The position numbers and the translations under genes were made by a program. Of a stretch of 64,000 nt of DNA, positions 19,140-29,901 are shown in pieces. This DNA is from Curvibacter gracilis ATCC BAA-807. GTDB lineage: Bacteria; Pseudomonadota; Gammaproteobacteria; Burkholderiales; Burkholderiaceae_C. Below the pieces are notes generated by a model that ran no database searches, had not been told where the DNA came from, and was given only the letters and a program-made list of their open reading frames with translations. The stretch lies in NCBI RefSeq assembly GCF_000518645.1, contig NZ_JADZ01000012.1, forward strand, positions 1-64,000. Reading direction: 5' to 3'. How positions within the stretch are numbered: position 1 is the first letter of the stretch; each line of letters opens with the position of its first letter.

Positions 19140-20333
19140 ATGGACGACTTCAGCCCGCCCCCCATCGTGCCCAGGCCTGTGCAGGTGCTGAAGGGTCGGG
19201 GCGTGTCCAGTGCGGTGGCGCACCGCTTCAGCAAGGACCAGCGCGAGTGGGCGGACGATGGCTGGGCAAGTACCGAGGGGGGCGAGGGGGCCGAGGCCGA
19301 TCCCGCACGGCCGGCCACCCAGGTGATCACCGAGTCCGCGCGCAGCGCGCTGAGCCGCAACGATTCGCCCGACATCGCTTTTGACCAGGCGATCAACCCC
19401 TACCGGGGTTGCGAGCATGGCTGCAGCTACTGCTATGCGCGGCCCACCCACAGCTACCTGGGGTACTCGCCGGGCCTGGATTTCGAGACCAAGATCGTGG
19501 CCAAGCACAACCTGCCTGAGTTGCTGGAGCAGGCCTTGTCGCGGCCCACCTACCAGGCCCGCATGACCAACCTGGGCTCGGCCACCGACTGCTACCAGCC
19601 GGTGGAGCGCGAGCTGCGCCTGACGCGGCGCGTGATCGAGGTCTTGCAGCGGCACCAGCACCCGTTCTCGCTGATCACCAAGGCCAGCCTGGTCGAGCGC
19701 GACCTGGACCTGTTGGCGCCGATGGCGCGCCAAGGCCTGGTGGCGGTGTACGTGACCATCACCACCTTGGACGCCGAGCTGGCGCGCCGCCTGGAGCCCC
19801 GGGCCGCCTCGCCGCAGCGGCGCCTGCGCACCATCCGCACCCTGGCCGAGGCGGGCGTGCCCGTGGGGGTGAGCGTGGCGCCGCAGATCCCCTTTCTCAA
19901 CGAAGACATGGAGCAGGTGCTGACGGCGGCCGCCGAGGCCGGTGCCCGTTCGGCCTTTTACACCGTGCTGCGCCTGCCCTGGGAGCTGCGCGAGGTGCTC
20001 ACCGAATGGCTTCAGCAGCACTACCCCGATCGCGCCGCCCGCGTGCTGGCCCGCTTGCGCGACCACCGTGGCGGGCAGGATTCGGCGGGCGATTTCTCCA
20101 CCCGCATGAAGGGCCAGGGCCTGTGGGGCGATCTACTGAGCCAGCGCTTTGCGCGCGCCTGCGCCCGCCTGGGGCTGAACCGAGACAGGGTGGAGCTGGA
20201 CCTGTCGCACTTCATGCACGACCCCGAGCAGGCCTTGCGCCAACCCGGCTTGTTTGACGATGAGCCGCTGCCGACGCCGCGTCGGGTGGCCGGCACCGTG
20301 CTCGATGTGTGTGCCGAGCGGCCCCGGTACTGA
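19140..20333 (+). CDS. PA0069-family radical SAM protein (SplB-like)
   Basis: A 397-residue radical SAM enzyme related to spore photoproduct lyase-like proteins. The [4Fe-4S] motif is CEHGCSYCYAR, with Cys91, Cys95 and Cys98. NPYRGCEHGCSYCYARPTH and the NLGSATDCYQPVE region mark the PA0069 family. The exact LexA box in the promoter implies DNA-damage induction and a repair-related job, though the reaction is not known. The start at 19140 has GGAG 5 bp upstream. The gene is monocistronic and convergent with the porin gene. Confidence 0.92.
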   Translation: MDDFSPPPIVPRPVQVLKGRGVSSAVAHRFSKDQREWADDGWASTEGGEGAEADPARPATQVITESARSALSRNDSPDIAFDQAINPYRGCEHGCSYCYARPTHSYLGYSPGLDFETKIVAKHNLPELLEQALSRPTYQARMTNLGSATDCYQPVERELRLTRRVIEVLQRHQHPFSLITKASLVERDLDLLAPMARQGLVAVYVTITTLDAELARRLEPRAASPQRRLRTIRTLAEAGVPVGVSVAPQIPFLNEDMEQVLTAAAEAGARSAFYTVLRLPWELREVLTEWLQQHYPDRAARVLARLRDHRGGQDSAGDFSTRMKGQGLWGDLLSQRFARACARLGLNRDRVELDLSHFMHDPEQALRQPGLFDDEPLPTPRRVAGTVLDVCAERPRY

Positions 20334-20352
20334 GGCGCTGGGGTGTCTCCGC

Positions 20353-21354
20353 TCAGCGGTAGCGGTAGGCCACGCCCAGGTTGGCAGAGACGCCGTTGGG
20401 GCGCTCCGTCAGCGGGCTGGCACGTGCCGGGCCGCGCAATTGGGTGCCCCCCACGCCGCCATACACCAGCCATTGCGGTGTGAGGGCGCTGGTGAAGCTG
20501 ATACCGATCGAGCGGCTGTAGAAGCCGGCCCCGGCCTGGTAGGCGGGCAGTGACGAGGCCCCGGCGGGCACCCCGTAGTGGCTGTTCATGTAGGTGCCAT
20601 TCCCCCAACTGGTGCCTCCGCCAAGCACCAAACGGGTGCGTGGAGTGACTTGCCAGGTGTAGCTGAGCGAGGTGTCGACCTGGCTGCCGGCGTCGCGGCC
20701 CAGCAGATCCTGCGTCAGGCCTGTGCCCACGGCCCAGCCATAGCCCAGCGCCAGGCCCAGGCCCAGCCGCCCCGTGATGGTGCGTCGCACATCGGGCAGG
20801 CCACTCAGGCGCGGGTCGTCGGAGGCGCTGCGCCCATTGTCAAAACCCAGCGAGGCATTGAGCTGCAGGTCGCGCAGGCTCAGCAGGGTGGCGGTGGCGC
20901 CGGATCCGCCCATTTCGGCGCCGTAGCCCAGCAAGGCGTTGGCCCCGCCGGTGCTGAGCTTGAAGCGCCCGTACGACACCAGCCAGACCGGGCTGATGCG
21001 GTGCCGGTTGCCGGCCGCCCCCGAATAGTTGGGGCTGCTGCGCAGGCCGGCCCCCAGCAGGTAGCTGAGGCGGGGTTCGGGCGGCTCAAAGCCCACGCCG
21101 GGTGTGCGGGCCTCACCGGCCAGGGTGGGGGTGGCCGAAGAGGGGGCTGGCGCAGCATCGGAGGCGGCCAGACGCAGGTCCAGGGGCTGGGCCGAGCTGG
21201 CCACCGGGGTGAGTTCGTCGGCCAGCGTCGACAAGGGCCCCAAGCCCATCAGGAGGGCCAGCAGGGCGCCTGCACGCCACGGAGCGGGCGCAAACAAACG
21301 GTGGGAAGGGGCAGGGAGGGGGCTGAACGGTTGTTCCAAGCGCATGAGCCGCAT
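20353..21354 (-). CDS. MipA/OmpV-family outer membrane protein
   Basis: A beta-barrel protein of about 333 residues with a signal peptide: an Arg-containing start, then WRAGALLALLMGLGPLSTLADE. The mature part begins with a Pro/Ala-rich stretch, then FEPPEPRLSYLLGAGLRSSPNYSG, typical of MipA/OmpV proteins, and ends YRYR with a terminal aromatic region suited to barrel insertion. Starts at 21393, 21354 and 21345 are all possible; none has a clear ribosome site. MipA is a murein-synthesis scaffold in E. coli, but most relatives are of unknown role. Confidence 0.82.
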   Translation of the reverse strand: MRLMRLEQPFSPLPAPSHRLFAPAPWRAGALLALLMGLGPLSTLADELTPVASSAQPLDLRLAASDAAPAPSSATPTLAGEARTPGVGFEPPEPRLSYLLGAGLRSSPNYSGAAGNRHRISPVWLVSYGRFKLSTGGANALLGYGAEMGGSGATATLLSLRDLQLNASLGFDNGRSASDDPRLSGLPDVRRTITGRLGLGLALGYGWAVGTGLTQDLLGRDAGSQVDTSLSYTWQVTPRTRLVLGGGTSWGNGTYMNSHYGVPAGASSLPAYQAGAGFYSRSIGISFTSALTPQWLVYGGVGGTQLRGPARASPLTERPNGVSANLGVAYRYR

Positions 21355-21357
21355 TAT

Positions 21358-21380
21358 GGAGGCCGGCTCGGCCGGCCTCC
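21358..21380 (-). terminator. Hairpin between esterase and porin genes
   Basis: Perfect 9-bp arms GGAGGCCGG (21358-21366) and CCGGCCTCC (21372-21380). No T-run follows on the minus strand. It could end transcription of the formaldehyde genes or act in the porin leader. Confidence 0.4.
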
Positions 21381-21412
21381 TGTCTTGCGTCAAACCCCGG
21401 TGTGCGGTCGCC

Positions 21413-22264
21413 TCAGGCGCACAGCGTGGCGGCGTGGTGGCGCAGGTGGTCTTCGATCACGCTGCTCACAAAGTAGTAGCCGTGGTCATAGCCTTCATGT
21501 CGGCGCAGTTGCAGGCCCTGGCCGACCTGGGCGCAGGCCGCTTCGAACAGGTGGGGGTGCAGTTGTTCGGCCAGAAAGTTGTCGGCCAGGCCCTGGTCGA
21601 TCAGGATGTTCTGCGGCAGCAGCGGGGCCTGACGGGCGCTCATCAGTTCGGTGGCGTCGTGGCCGGACCAGTGCTGCCGGTCCGGGCCCAGGTAGCCGGT
21701 GAAGGCCTTCTCGCCCCAGGGGCAGCGTGTGGGGGCGCAGATGGGGGCCAGGGCCGACAGCGAGCGGAAGCGCCCCGGGTGGCGCAGCGCCAGGGTCAGG
21801 GCGCCATGCCCGCCCATCGAATGGCCGGTGATGCCCACGCGCGTCACGTCCAGCCCCTGCAGGGTGCCCAGCAAGGGCAGTAGTTCGTCGAGCAGGTAGC
21901 TTTCCATGCGCCAGTGGGTGGCCCATGGCGCCTGGGTGGCGTCGAGGTAGAAGCCAGCCCCGACCCCGAAATCCCAGGCCTCGGCCTCGCCCGGCACACC
22001 CGCGCCGCGCGGGCTGGTGTCGGGCGTGACCAGGGCCAGGCCCAGTTCGGCGGCCACGCGCTGGGCGCCGGCCTTGATCATGAAGGTCTCTTCGGTGCAG
22101 GTCAGCCCTGCCAGGTAGAGCAGCACCGGCACCGGGCCGGCCTCGGCCTGGGGCGGCAGGTAGACCGAAAAGCGCATCGGCAGGCCGATGGTGCTGGAGG
22201 CATGGCGGTGGTAGCGCTGCACGCCGCCGAAGCAGCGGTGCTGGCTGAGGGTTTCCAAGGTCAT
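21413..22264 (-). CDS. fghA: S-formylglutathione hydrolase
   Basis: Serine esterase of 283 residues that splits S-formylglutathione into formate and glutathione, the second step of formaldehyde detoxification. The nucleophile Ser149 is in GHSMGGHG. The acid and His are in the C-terminal half, the latter within YDHGYYFV. LAGLTCTEETFMIKAGAQ is diagnostic for the family. It follows the class III dehydrogenase by 16 bp, so the two form one operon. Confidence 0.97.
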   Translation of the reverse strand: MTLETLSQHRCFGGVQRYHRHASSTIGLPMRFSVYLPPQAEAGPVPVLLYLAGLTCTEETFMIKAGAQRVAAELGLALVTPDTSPRGAGVPGEAEAWDFGVGAGFYLDATQAPWATHWRMESYLLDELLPLLGTLQGLDVTRVGITGHSMGGHGALTLALRHPGRFRSLSALAPICAPTRCPWGEKAFTGYLGPDRQHWSGHDATELMSARQAPLLPQNILIDQGLADNFLAEQLHPHLFEAACAQVGQGLQLRRHEGYDHGYYFVSSVIEDHLRHHAATLCA

Positions 22265-22280
22265 GGTGGGCTCGGGAGAC

Positions 22281-23387
<1,107 letters not shown>

Positions 23388-23618
23388 GGGGGGCTCCGGG
23401 GGGATGTCAGAAAGAAGAGGGGTCTGGTGGCGCACTCTACCGAACTCGGCCCCTGTTGCGGGGGCCGGGGTGGAAGTGCCGCACAATTTGGCCGCTGCCA
23501 TCGCTAGATTGGCCGTCGGCCATCTTCAGGGGCGGTGGTGGCGAGGCGTGCCTGCGTCCCGTGCCTTCCCTTTCAAGCTGTTCTGACCTGTTTCGACCTT
23601 TTCACGTGTTTGTTGCCC

Positions 23619-24617
23619 ATGTCATCCCTGCCCGCTTCGCCCCCTTTCACCGTGGACATCGTCGTCTACCCCGGCTTCAAGGCGCTGGAGGCCGTGGGGC
23701 CGCTGTCGGTCTTTGACTACGCCAACCTGCACCTGGCCCGGCGTGGGCTGGGGCCGGGTTACCAGGTGTCGGTGGTGGCCGAGCAGACGGGCCTGGTGCG
23801 CTCGGACACCGTCATGGCCCTGGAGGCCACGCGACAGGCCGGTGCGGGCCCGGCGCCTGATGTGGCCCTGATCGTGGGCTCGCGCCACATCGAGCAGGCG
23901 CTGGAGGCCTCGCCCGGTCTGGTGGCCTGGGCGGCCCGCACGGCCCCCCAGGTGGGGCGCATGGTGGCCTTGTGTTCGGGTTGCTTCTTTCTGGCAGCGG
24001 CCGGCCTGCTGGATGGGCGGCCCGCAGCCACCCACTGGAGCGTGACCGAGTTGCTGCGCCAGCGCTTTCCCAGGGTGCAGGTCGACCCCGATGCGATCTA
24101 TGTGCGCAGCGGCAAGTTCTGGACCTCGGCCGGGGTGACGGCCGGCATCGATCTGGCCCTGGCCCTGGTCGAAGAAGATTTTGGCCATGCCCTGGCCCTG
24201 GAGGTGGCGCGCGATCTGGTGATGTACCTCAAGCGCCCGGGCGGGCAGTCGCAGTTCAGCGTGCACCTGGCCAGCCAGGCCACGCGCCACCCGGGCATCC
24301 GCGAGGTGCAGGCCTGGGTGCTGTCGCACCTGGATCAGCCCATCACCCTGGCGGCGCTGGCCTCGCAGGCCGCGATGAGCGAGCGCAACTTCCGGCGTGT
24401 GTTTGCGCAGGAGTGCGGACAGAGCCCGTCCGAGTTCATCGAGACCGCGCGCCTGGAAGGGGCCCGGCGCTTGCTGGAGGAGGGCGCCGGCCTGCCGGTC
24501 AAGGCCGTGGCGGCGCGCGTGGGTTTCCAGTCGGAGCAGGCGCTGCGGGCCTTGTTCATCCGCCGGCTGGGCGTCACCCCCCAGGCCTACCGCGAGCGCT
24601 TTGGCGAGGCCCCATGA
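23619..24617 (+). CDS. GlxA-family transcriptional regulator (DJ-1/PfpI plus AraC HTH)
   Basis: A 332-residue regulator. Residues 1-190 form a DJ-1/PfpI-like domain with VALCSGCFFLAAAGLLDGR (nucleophile elbow) and ATHW. Residues 230-325 form the AraC-type double HTH, with ITLAALASQAAMSERNFRRV and VAARVGFQSEQALR. The ATG at 23619 begins just before the DJ-1 domain; no clear ribosome site is visible. It is divergent from frmA across 231 bp, which makes control of the formaldehyde genes possible but unproven. Its stop codon is embedded in the gltA terminator. Confidence 0.88.
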   Translation: MSSLPASPPFTVDIVVYPGFKALEAVGPLSVFDYANLHLARRGLGPGYQVSVVAEQTGLVRSDTVMALEATRQAGAGPAPDVALIVGSRHIEQALEASPGLVAWAARTAPQVGRMVALCSGCFFLAAAGLLDGRPAATHWSVTELLRQRFPRVQVDPDAIYVRSGKFWTSAGVTAGIDLALALVEEDFGHALALEVARDLVMYLKRPGGQSQFSVHLASQATRHPGIREVQAWVLSHLDQPITLAALASQAAMSERNFRRVFAQECGQSPSEFIETARLEGARRLLEEGAGLPVKAVAARVGFQSEQALRALFIRRLGVTPQAYRERFGEAP

Positions 24618-24643
24618 AAAAAGCCCGCCAGGGTGGCGGGCTT
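24617..24643 (-). terminator. Rho-independent terminator of gltA
   Basis: Stem AAGCCCGCC / GGCGGGCTT with a 5-base loop; on the minus strand it ends in six T residues (A-run 24617-24622). It overlaps the stop of the convergent GlxA gene by one base. Confidence 0.85.
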
Positions 24644-24698
24644 GGGCAGGCTTGAGGCCTTCAGGCACGGGCCACGCGGGTGGCCTGTGCCGGGGTCA

Positions 24699-26009
24699 TC
24701 AACGTTGGCCCAGGGGCTTGACGTCGCGGCGGGGCGAGCCGGTGAACAGCTGACGCGGACGGCCGATCTTGTACTCGGGGTCGCCGATCATTTCGTTCAG
24801 CTGGGCGATCCAGCCCACGGTACGGGCCAGCGCGAAGATGGCGGTGAACAGGCTGACCGGGATGCCGATGGCGCGTTGCACGATGCCCGAGTAGAAGTCG
24901 ACGTTCGGGTACAGCTTGCGCGACACGAAGTAGTCGTCCGACAGGGCGATGCGCTCGAGTTCCTTGGCCAGCTTGAACAGCGGGTCGTTTTCCAGGCCCA
25001 GGGCTTCCAGCACTTCGTTGCAGGTTTCCTGCATCAGCTTGGCGCGCGGGTCGTAGTTCTTGTACACGCGGTGACCGAAGCCCATCAGGCGCACGCCCGA
25101 GTTCTTGTCCTTCACCTTTTCCATGAACTCGCCGACCTTGGCCACGCCGCCCATGGCCTGGATTTCTTCCAGCATGTTCAGGCAGGCTTCGTTGGCGCCA
25201 CCGTGGGCCGGGCCCCACAGGCAGGCCACGCCGGCGGCGATGGCTGCGAACGGGTTGGTGCCCGACGAGCCGCACAGACGCACGGTCGAGGTGGAGGCGT
25301 TTTGCTCGTGGTCAGCGTGCAGGATGAAGATGCGGTCGAGCGCGCGCTCGATCACCGGGTTCACCTTGTACTCTTCGCACGGGGTGGCGAACATCATGCG
25401 CAGGAAGTTGCCGGCGTACGACAGATCGTTCTTCGGGTACATGAAGGGCTGGCCCACGCTGTACTTGTAAGCCATGGCGACCAGGGTCGGCAGCTTGGCG
25501 ATCAGGCGGATGGCAGCGATCTCGCGGTGCTCAGGGTTGTTGATGTCGGTGCTGTCGTGGTAGAAGGCCGACAGACCGCCCACCAGACCGGTCAGCACAG
25601 CCATCGGGTGTGCATCGCGGCGGAAGCCACGCAGGAAGAACTGCATCTGTTCGTTCACCATCGTGTGCTGGGTGACACGGTTGGTGAAGTCGGACTTTTG
25701 CGTGGCGTTCGGCAGTTCACCGTACAGCAGCAGGTGGCAGGTTTCCAGGAAGTCGCAGTTCACGGCCAACTGCTCGATGGGGTAGCCGCGGTACAGCAGT
25801 TCGCCCTTGTCGCCATCGATGTAGGTGATGGCCGACTGGCACGAGGCTGTCGACAGAAAGCCCGGGTCGTAGGTGAACATGCCGGTCTGCGCGTACAGCT
25901 TGCGGATGTCGATGACGTCCGGACCGATGTTGCCGTGGTAGACCGGCAGGTCGACGCTGGGGCTGCCGTTGCTGAACGACAGGGTGGCTTTATTGTCAGC
26001 TAGCTTCAT
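24699..26009 (-). CDS. gltA: Citrate synthase
   Basis: Hexameric-type citrate synthase of 436 residues, joining acetyl-CoA and oxaloacetate. Diagnostic stretches are [38 protein letters not shown] and [14 protein letters not shown], which hold the catalytic His residues. An ATG at 26009 with AGGAA about 7 bp upstream is preferred to the in-frame GTG at 26015. It is the last gene of the sdhCDAB-sdhE-gltA set and ends in a strong terminator. Confidence 0.98.
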   Translation of the reverse strand: MKLADNKATLSFSNGSPSVDLPVYHGNIGPDVIDIRKLYAQTGMFTYDPGFLSTASCQSAITYIDGDKGELLYRGYPIEQLAVNCDFLETCHLLLYGELPNATQKSDFTNRVTQHTMVNEQMQFFLRGFRRDAHPMAVLTGLVGGLSAFYHDSTDINNPEHREIAAIRLIAKLPTLVAMAYKYSVGQPFMYPKNDLSYAGNFLRMMFATPCEEYKVNPVIERALDRIFILHADHEQNASTSTVRLCGSSGTNPFAAIAAGVACLWGPAHGGANEACLNMLEEIQAMGGVAKVGEFMEKVKDKNSGVRLMGFGHRVYKNYDPRAKLMQETCNEVLEALGLENDPLFKLAKELERIALSDDYFVSRKLYPNVDFYSGIVQRAIGIPVSLFTAIFALARTVGWIAQLNEMIGDPEYKIGRPRQLFTGSPRRDVKPLGQR

Positions 26010-26073
26010 ATGCACTTTCCTAGAGTAATTTGCCCGTCTTGGGTGGGGGCTCTGCCAGGCCTCTGATGAGGCC

Positions 26074-26391
26074 TCAGGGGGTCAGCAGGGCCAGTACTGC
26101 ACGCACTTCTTCAGTGTCCAATGCCTCGGCCAGCGGCTTGCGGCGCAGCAGCAGGTCGAGCAGATCGTTGTCTGCCAGGTCCATCAAGGCATACATGCCC
26201 CGGGCGTGGCCCACGGTGAGGTGGGTGCCGTGCCGGGTGAAGAACTTCTCGATGAACAGGTCGTTTTCCAGCAGGCCACGGCGGCAGCGCCACTGCAGCT
26301 TGCTGTAGGCACGTTCACCCAAGGGTTCGTCGGCGGCCCGCTGGGCGAGCTCGCCGTCATCTCCGAGGTGACTGGGCAGATCAAGTTTCAT
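26074..26391 (-). CDS. sdhE: FAD assembly factor SdhE
   Basis: A small cytosolic protein of 105 residues that promotes covalent attachment of FAD to SdhA. The family motif appears as [18 protein letters not shown], with the conserved RGxxE. It sits 10 bp after sdhB and before gltA, the standard betaproteobacterial order. The N-terminal 25 residues ([20 protein letters not shown]) are a longer leader than in E. coli SdhE. Confidence 0.93.
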   Translation of the reverse strand: MKLDLPSHLGDDGELAQRAADEPLGERAYSKLQWRCRRGLLENDLFIEKFFTRHGTHLTVGHARGMYALMDLADNDLLDLLLRRKPLAEALDTEEVRAVLALLTP

Positions 26392-26401
26392 GCCAGAACC
26401 A

Positions 26402-27106
26402 TCAAACGGCCCGACGGACCATCAGTTCCTTGATCTTGCCAATCGCCTTGGTCGGGTTCAGGCCCTTGGGGCAGACATCGACGCAGTTCATGATGGTGTG
26501 GCAACGGAACAGACGGTACGGGTCTTCGAGGTTGTCCAGGCGCTCGGTGGTGGCTTCGTCGCGGCTGTCCGCGATGAAGCGATAGGCCTGCAGCAGACCG
26601 GCGGGGCCCACGAACTTGTCGGGGTTCCACCAGAAGCTGGGGCAGCTGGTCGAGCAGCTGGCGCACAGAATGCACTCGTACAGGCCGTTGAGCTCTTCAC
26701 GCTCTTCGGGCGACTGCAGGCGCTCCTTCTCGGGCGGCACGTTGTCGTTGATCAGGTAAGGCTTGATCGAGTTGTACTGCTTGAAGAACTGGGTCATGTC
26801 CACGATCAGGTCGCGGATGACCGGCAGACCGGGCAGCGGCTTGAGCGTGATCACGCCCTTGAGCGTGTTCATGTTCGTCAGGCAGGCCAGACCGTTCTTG
26901 CCGTTGATGTTCATGGCGTCGGAGCCGCAAACCCCTTCGCGGCAGGAGCGGCGGAAGGCGATGCTGGGGTCTTGGGCCTTGAGCTTGATCAGGGCGTCCA
27001 GCAGCATGCGTTCGTGACCGTCGAGTTCGATCTCGATGGTCTGCATGTAGGGCTTGGCATCCTTGTCCGGATCGTAGCGGTAGATCTGAAAAGTACGTTT
27101 CGTCAT
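26402..27106 (-). CDS. sdhB: Succinate dehydrogenase iron-sulfur subunit
   Basis: A 234-residue subunit carrying electrons from SdhA-bound FAD to ubiquinone. The 2Fe-2S ligands are in [21 protein letters not shown]. The 4Fe-4S and 3Fe-4S ligands are in [16 protein letters not shown] and [17 protein letters not shown]. The gene follows sdhA by 25 bp. Confidence 0.98.
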   Translation of the reverse strand: MTKRTFQIYRYDPDKDAKPYMQTIEIELDGHERMLLDALIKLKAQDPSIAFRRSCREGVCGSDAMNINGKNGLACLTNMNTLKGVITLKPLPGLPVIRDLIVDMTQFFKQYNSIKPYLINDNVPPEKERLQSPEEREELNGLYECILCASCSTSCPSFWWNPDKFVGPAGLLQAYRFIADSRDEATTERLDNLEDPYRLFRCHTIMNCVDVCPKGLNPTKAIGKIKELMVRRAV

Positions 27107-27131
27107 ATCGTGGGCTTTCGTGCGGGACGGA

Positions 27132-28940
27132 TCAGAACGTGCGGACCTTGGGCGGCACGGATTCGACGGTGCGCGGCTTCAGGTTCACGGGCTTGTAGGT
27201 CAGGCTGTTGGAAGCGCTGTGCCACAGGGTGTGCTTCATCCAGTTGGCGTCGTCGCGGCCCAGCGGCGCGGTGGGGTGGTCGGCCGGATGTTCGTAGTCG
27301 TCCACGGTGTGGGCGCCACGGCATTCACGGCGGGCAGCGGCCGAGACCATGGTGGCCTGGGCGGCTTCGATCAGGTTGTCGACTTCCAGCGCTTCGATGC
27401 GCGCGGTGTTGAACACCTTGGAGTTGTCGGCCAGACCCACGCTCTTGGCGCGTTCGCGCAGTTCAGCGATCTTGACCACGCCTTCGTCCATGCCAGCCTG
27501 GGTGCGGAACACGCCGGCGTGCTGCTGCATCGCAGCGCGGATGTCGTTGGCCACGTTCTGGGCGTATTCGCCGTTCTTGGCGTTGTCCAGACGGTTCAGG
27601 CGCTCCAGGGTGTAGTCGGCAGCGTCGGCCGGCAGCGGCTTGTGCGACTTGGTGCGGCTGGCGAATTCGACGATGTGGTTGCCGGCAGCGCGGCCGAACA
27701 CCAGCAGGTCGAGCAGCGAGTTGGTGCCCAGGCGGTTGGCGCCGTGCACCGACACGCAGGAGCATTCACCCACGGCGTACAGGCCATTGACGACCTGGTT
27801 GTGAACGTCACCGTTCTGCACCACGACCTGACCATTGACGTTGGTCGAGATACCGCCCATCTGATAGTGGATGGTGGGCACGACCGGGATCGGTTCGCGG
27901 GTGATGTCGACGTTGGCGAAGTTCACACCGATTTCGTACACCGAAGGCAGGCGCTTGTGGATGGTTTCGGCACCCAGGTGGTCCAGCTTCAGCAGGATGT
28001 AGTCCTTGTTGGGACCGCAGCCACGGCCTTCCTTGATTTCCTGGTCCATCGAGCGCGACACGAAGTCACGCGGGGCCAGATCCTTCAGGGTGGGCGCATA
28101 GCGCTCCATGAAGCGTTCGCCATTGCTGTTGAGCAGAATCGCGCCTTCGCCACGGCAGCCTTCGGTCAGCAGCACGCCGGCACCGGCCACGCCGGTGGGG
28201 TGGAACTGCCAGAACTCCATGTCCTGCAGCGCGATGCCGGCACGAGCGGCCATGCCCAGACCGTCGCCGGTGTTGATGAAGGCGTTGGTGGAGGCCGCGA
28301 AGATGCGGCCGGCACCGCCGGTGGCCAGCAGCACGGTCTTGGCGTGCAGCACGTGCAGGTCACCGGTTTCCATTTCGAGGGCGGTGACGCCGACCACGTC
28401 GCCTTCGGCGTCGCGGATCAGGTCCAGGGCCATCCACTCGACGAAGAAGCTGGTCTTGGCCTTGACGTTTTGCTGGTACAGGGTGTGCAGCATGGCGTGA
28501 CCGGTGCGGTCAGCGGCCGCGCAAGCACGTTGCACCGGCTTTTCGCCGTAGTTGGCGGTGTGGCCGCCGAAGGGACGCTGGTAGATGGTGCCGTCCGGGT
28601 TGCGGTCGAAGGGCATGCCCATGTGCTCGAGGTCGTACACGACCTTGGGCGCTTCCTGGCACATGAATTCGATCGCATCCTGGTCGCCGAGCCAGTCGGA
28701 GCCCTTGATGGTGTCGTAGAAGTGATAGTGCCAGTTGTCTTCGGACATGTTGCCCAGCGAGGCGCCGATGCCGCCTTGCGCCGCCACGGTGTGCGAGCGG
28801 GTGGGGAACACTTTGGACAGGACGGCCACGTTCAGGCCAGCACGGGCCAGTTGCAGCGATGCGCGCATGCCGGAGCCGCCGGCCCCCACGATGACGACGT
28901 CAAACTTGCGGGTGGTGATGCCAGATTTCGAGTAAGTCAT
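27132..28940 (-). CDS. sdhA: Succinate dehydrogenase flavoprotein subunit
   Basis: Catalytic subunit of complex II, 602 residues. FAD-binding [14 protein letters not shown] lies near the N-terminus, and the covalent FAD site is [13 protein letters not shown]. Substrate-site residues lie in [20 protein letters not shown] and around DQEIKEGRG. It is separated from sdhD by 3 bp and lies on the inner face of the cytoplasmic membrane. Confidence 0.98.
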   Translation of the reverse strand: MTYSKSGITTRKFDVVIVGAGGSGMRASLQLARAGLNVAVLSKVFPTRSHTVAAQGGIGASLGNMSEDNWHYHFYDTIKGSDWLGDQDAIEFMCQEAPKVVYDLEHMGMPFDRNPDGTIYQRPFGGHTANYGEKPVQRACAAADRTGHAMLHTLYQQNVKAKTSFFVEWMALDLIRDAEGDVVGVTALEMETGDLHVLHAKTVLLATGGAGRIFAASTNAFINTGDGLGMAARAGIALQDMEFWQFHPTGVAGAGVLLTEGCRGEGAILLNSNGERFMERYAPTLKDLAPRDFVSRSMDQEIKEGRGCGPNKDYILLKLDHLGAETIHKRLPSVYEIGVNFANVDITREPIPVVPTIHYQMGGISTNVNGQVVVQNGDVHNQVVNGLYAVGECSCVSVHGANRLGTNSLLDLLVFGRAAGNHIVEFASRTKSHKPLPADAADYTLERLNRLDNAKNGEYAQNVANDIRAAMQQHAGVFRTQAGMDEGVVKIAELRERAKSVGLADNSKVFNTARIEALEVDNLIEAAQATMVSAAARRECRGAHTVDDYEHPADHPTAPLGRDDANWMKHTLWHSASNSLTYKPVNLKPRTVESVPPKVRTF

Positions 28941-28943
28941 TTT

Positions 28944-29309
28944 TTACAGTCTCCACAGGATTTGAATCGCCCAGCCAGCGCAGCTGACGAGCCAGACAAT
29001 GGAGAAGATTTGCAGGGTGAGACGGAGACCGACGGGCTTGACGTAGTCCATGAAGATGTCGCGCACGCCGATCCAGACGTGGTAGAGCAGGGCGATGATG
29101 ACCGAGAAGGTCAGGGCCTTCATCCACTGGGCCGAGAAGATGCCGGCCCACTTGTCGTAGCCGATGGGGCCCGAGCCCAGAAGCACCTGGGCCAGCAAGA
29201 TGATCGTGAACAGGGCCATCAGGCCGCCGGTGATGCGCTGGGCCAGCCAGTCGCGCAGACCATAGTGAGCACCGACGACGATGCGCTTGGAGCCGTAATT
29301 GACGGACAT
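28944..29309 (-). CDS. sdhD: Succinate dehydrogenase membrane anchor subunit
   Basis: A 121-residue membrane anchor with three predicted helices; HYGLRDWLAQRITGGLMALF begins the first and ALLYHVWIGVRDIFMDYVKP carries the haem/quinone region. Together with SdhC it docks SdhAB to the membrane. The order sdhC-sdhD-sdhA-sdhB and the length support the call. Confidence 0.95.
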   Translation of the reverse strand: MSVNYGSKRIVVGAHYGLRDWLAQRITGGLMALFTIILLAQVLLGSGPIGYDKWAGIFSAQWMKALTFSVIIALLYHVWIGVRDIFMDYVKPVGLRLTLQIFSIVWLVSCAGWAIQILWRL

Positions 29310-29329
29310 GGGGTGTTGCTCCTGTGTAA

Positions 29330-29761
29330 TCAGTAGAGGCCGAACAGCTTGGCGCCGAGCACCAAAGTGAGGGCGATGCTCAGGGTGAGGGTCACGAGGG
29401 CGGAGCTCTTGCCGAACTCCTTGCTCACGGCGTGGTTCACGTCCATGTAGAGGTGGCGCAGGCCGGCGATGAAGTGGTGCAGGTAGGCCCAGATCAGGGC
29501 CAGGGCCACCAGCTTGATGAAGGCGCCCGGAACAAAACCAAGGCCGCTGTTGAAAGCGGCCTTGAACTTCGAAAACGAAATTTCGGAGGAGACGGAAACG
29601 TCAAACATCCAGATGATGAAGGGCATCAGCAAGAACATGATGACGCCGCTGGCGCGGTGAAGAATCGACACCCAACCGGCCGGGGGCAGGCGGTAGGTGG
29701 TCAGGTCCTTGAAGGCGTTGATGTTGCGGAACTCTGGCCGCTTTTTTGCGAGTTCGGACAT
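29330..29761 (-). CDS. sdhC: Succinate dehydrogenase cytochrome b556 subunit
   Basis: A 143-residue membrane anchor. KKRPEFRNINAFKDLTTYRL is followed by PAGWVSILHRASGVIMFLL, the family signature with the Ser/Arg that contact quinone, then LHHFIAGLRHLYMD with the haem His. The ATG at 29761 gives the standard MSELAKKRP N-terminus; the longer open frame to 29839 would extend into the promoter. First gene of the TCA operon. Confidence 0.95.
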   Translation of the reverse strand: MSELAKKRPEFRNINAFKDLTTYRLPPAGWVSILHRASGVIMFLLMPFIIWMFDVSVSSEISFSKFKAAFNSGLGFVPGAFIKLVALALIWAYLHHFIAGLRHLYMDVNHAVSKEFGKSSALVTLTLSIALTLVLGAKLFGLY

Positions 29762-29901
29762 TGGATGTGCTTTCGTGGATGTAACTGCTCTGTAATTTCG
29801 TAAATGCGAACGACCCAAAATTCTATTGCAATGCAGCAATGGGGGGCTTGGGACGGCGCCTATTTTCGACGTTTCTCATCAAGTTGGTGCAGCTTCTTTC
29901 T

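Noticed and set aside
27120-29336. 738-codon plus-strand open frame over sdhA/sdhD
   Set aside because: Opposite-strand shadow; the minus-strand genes carry all succinate dehydrogenase signatures.
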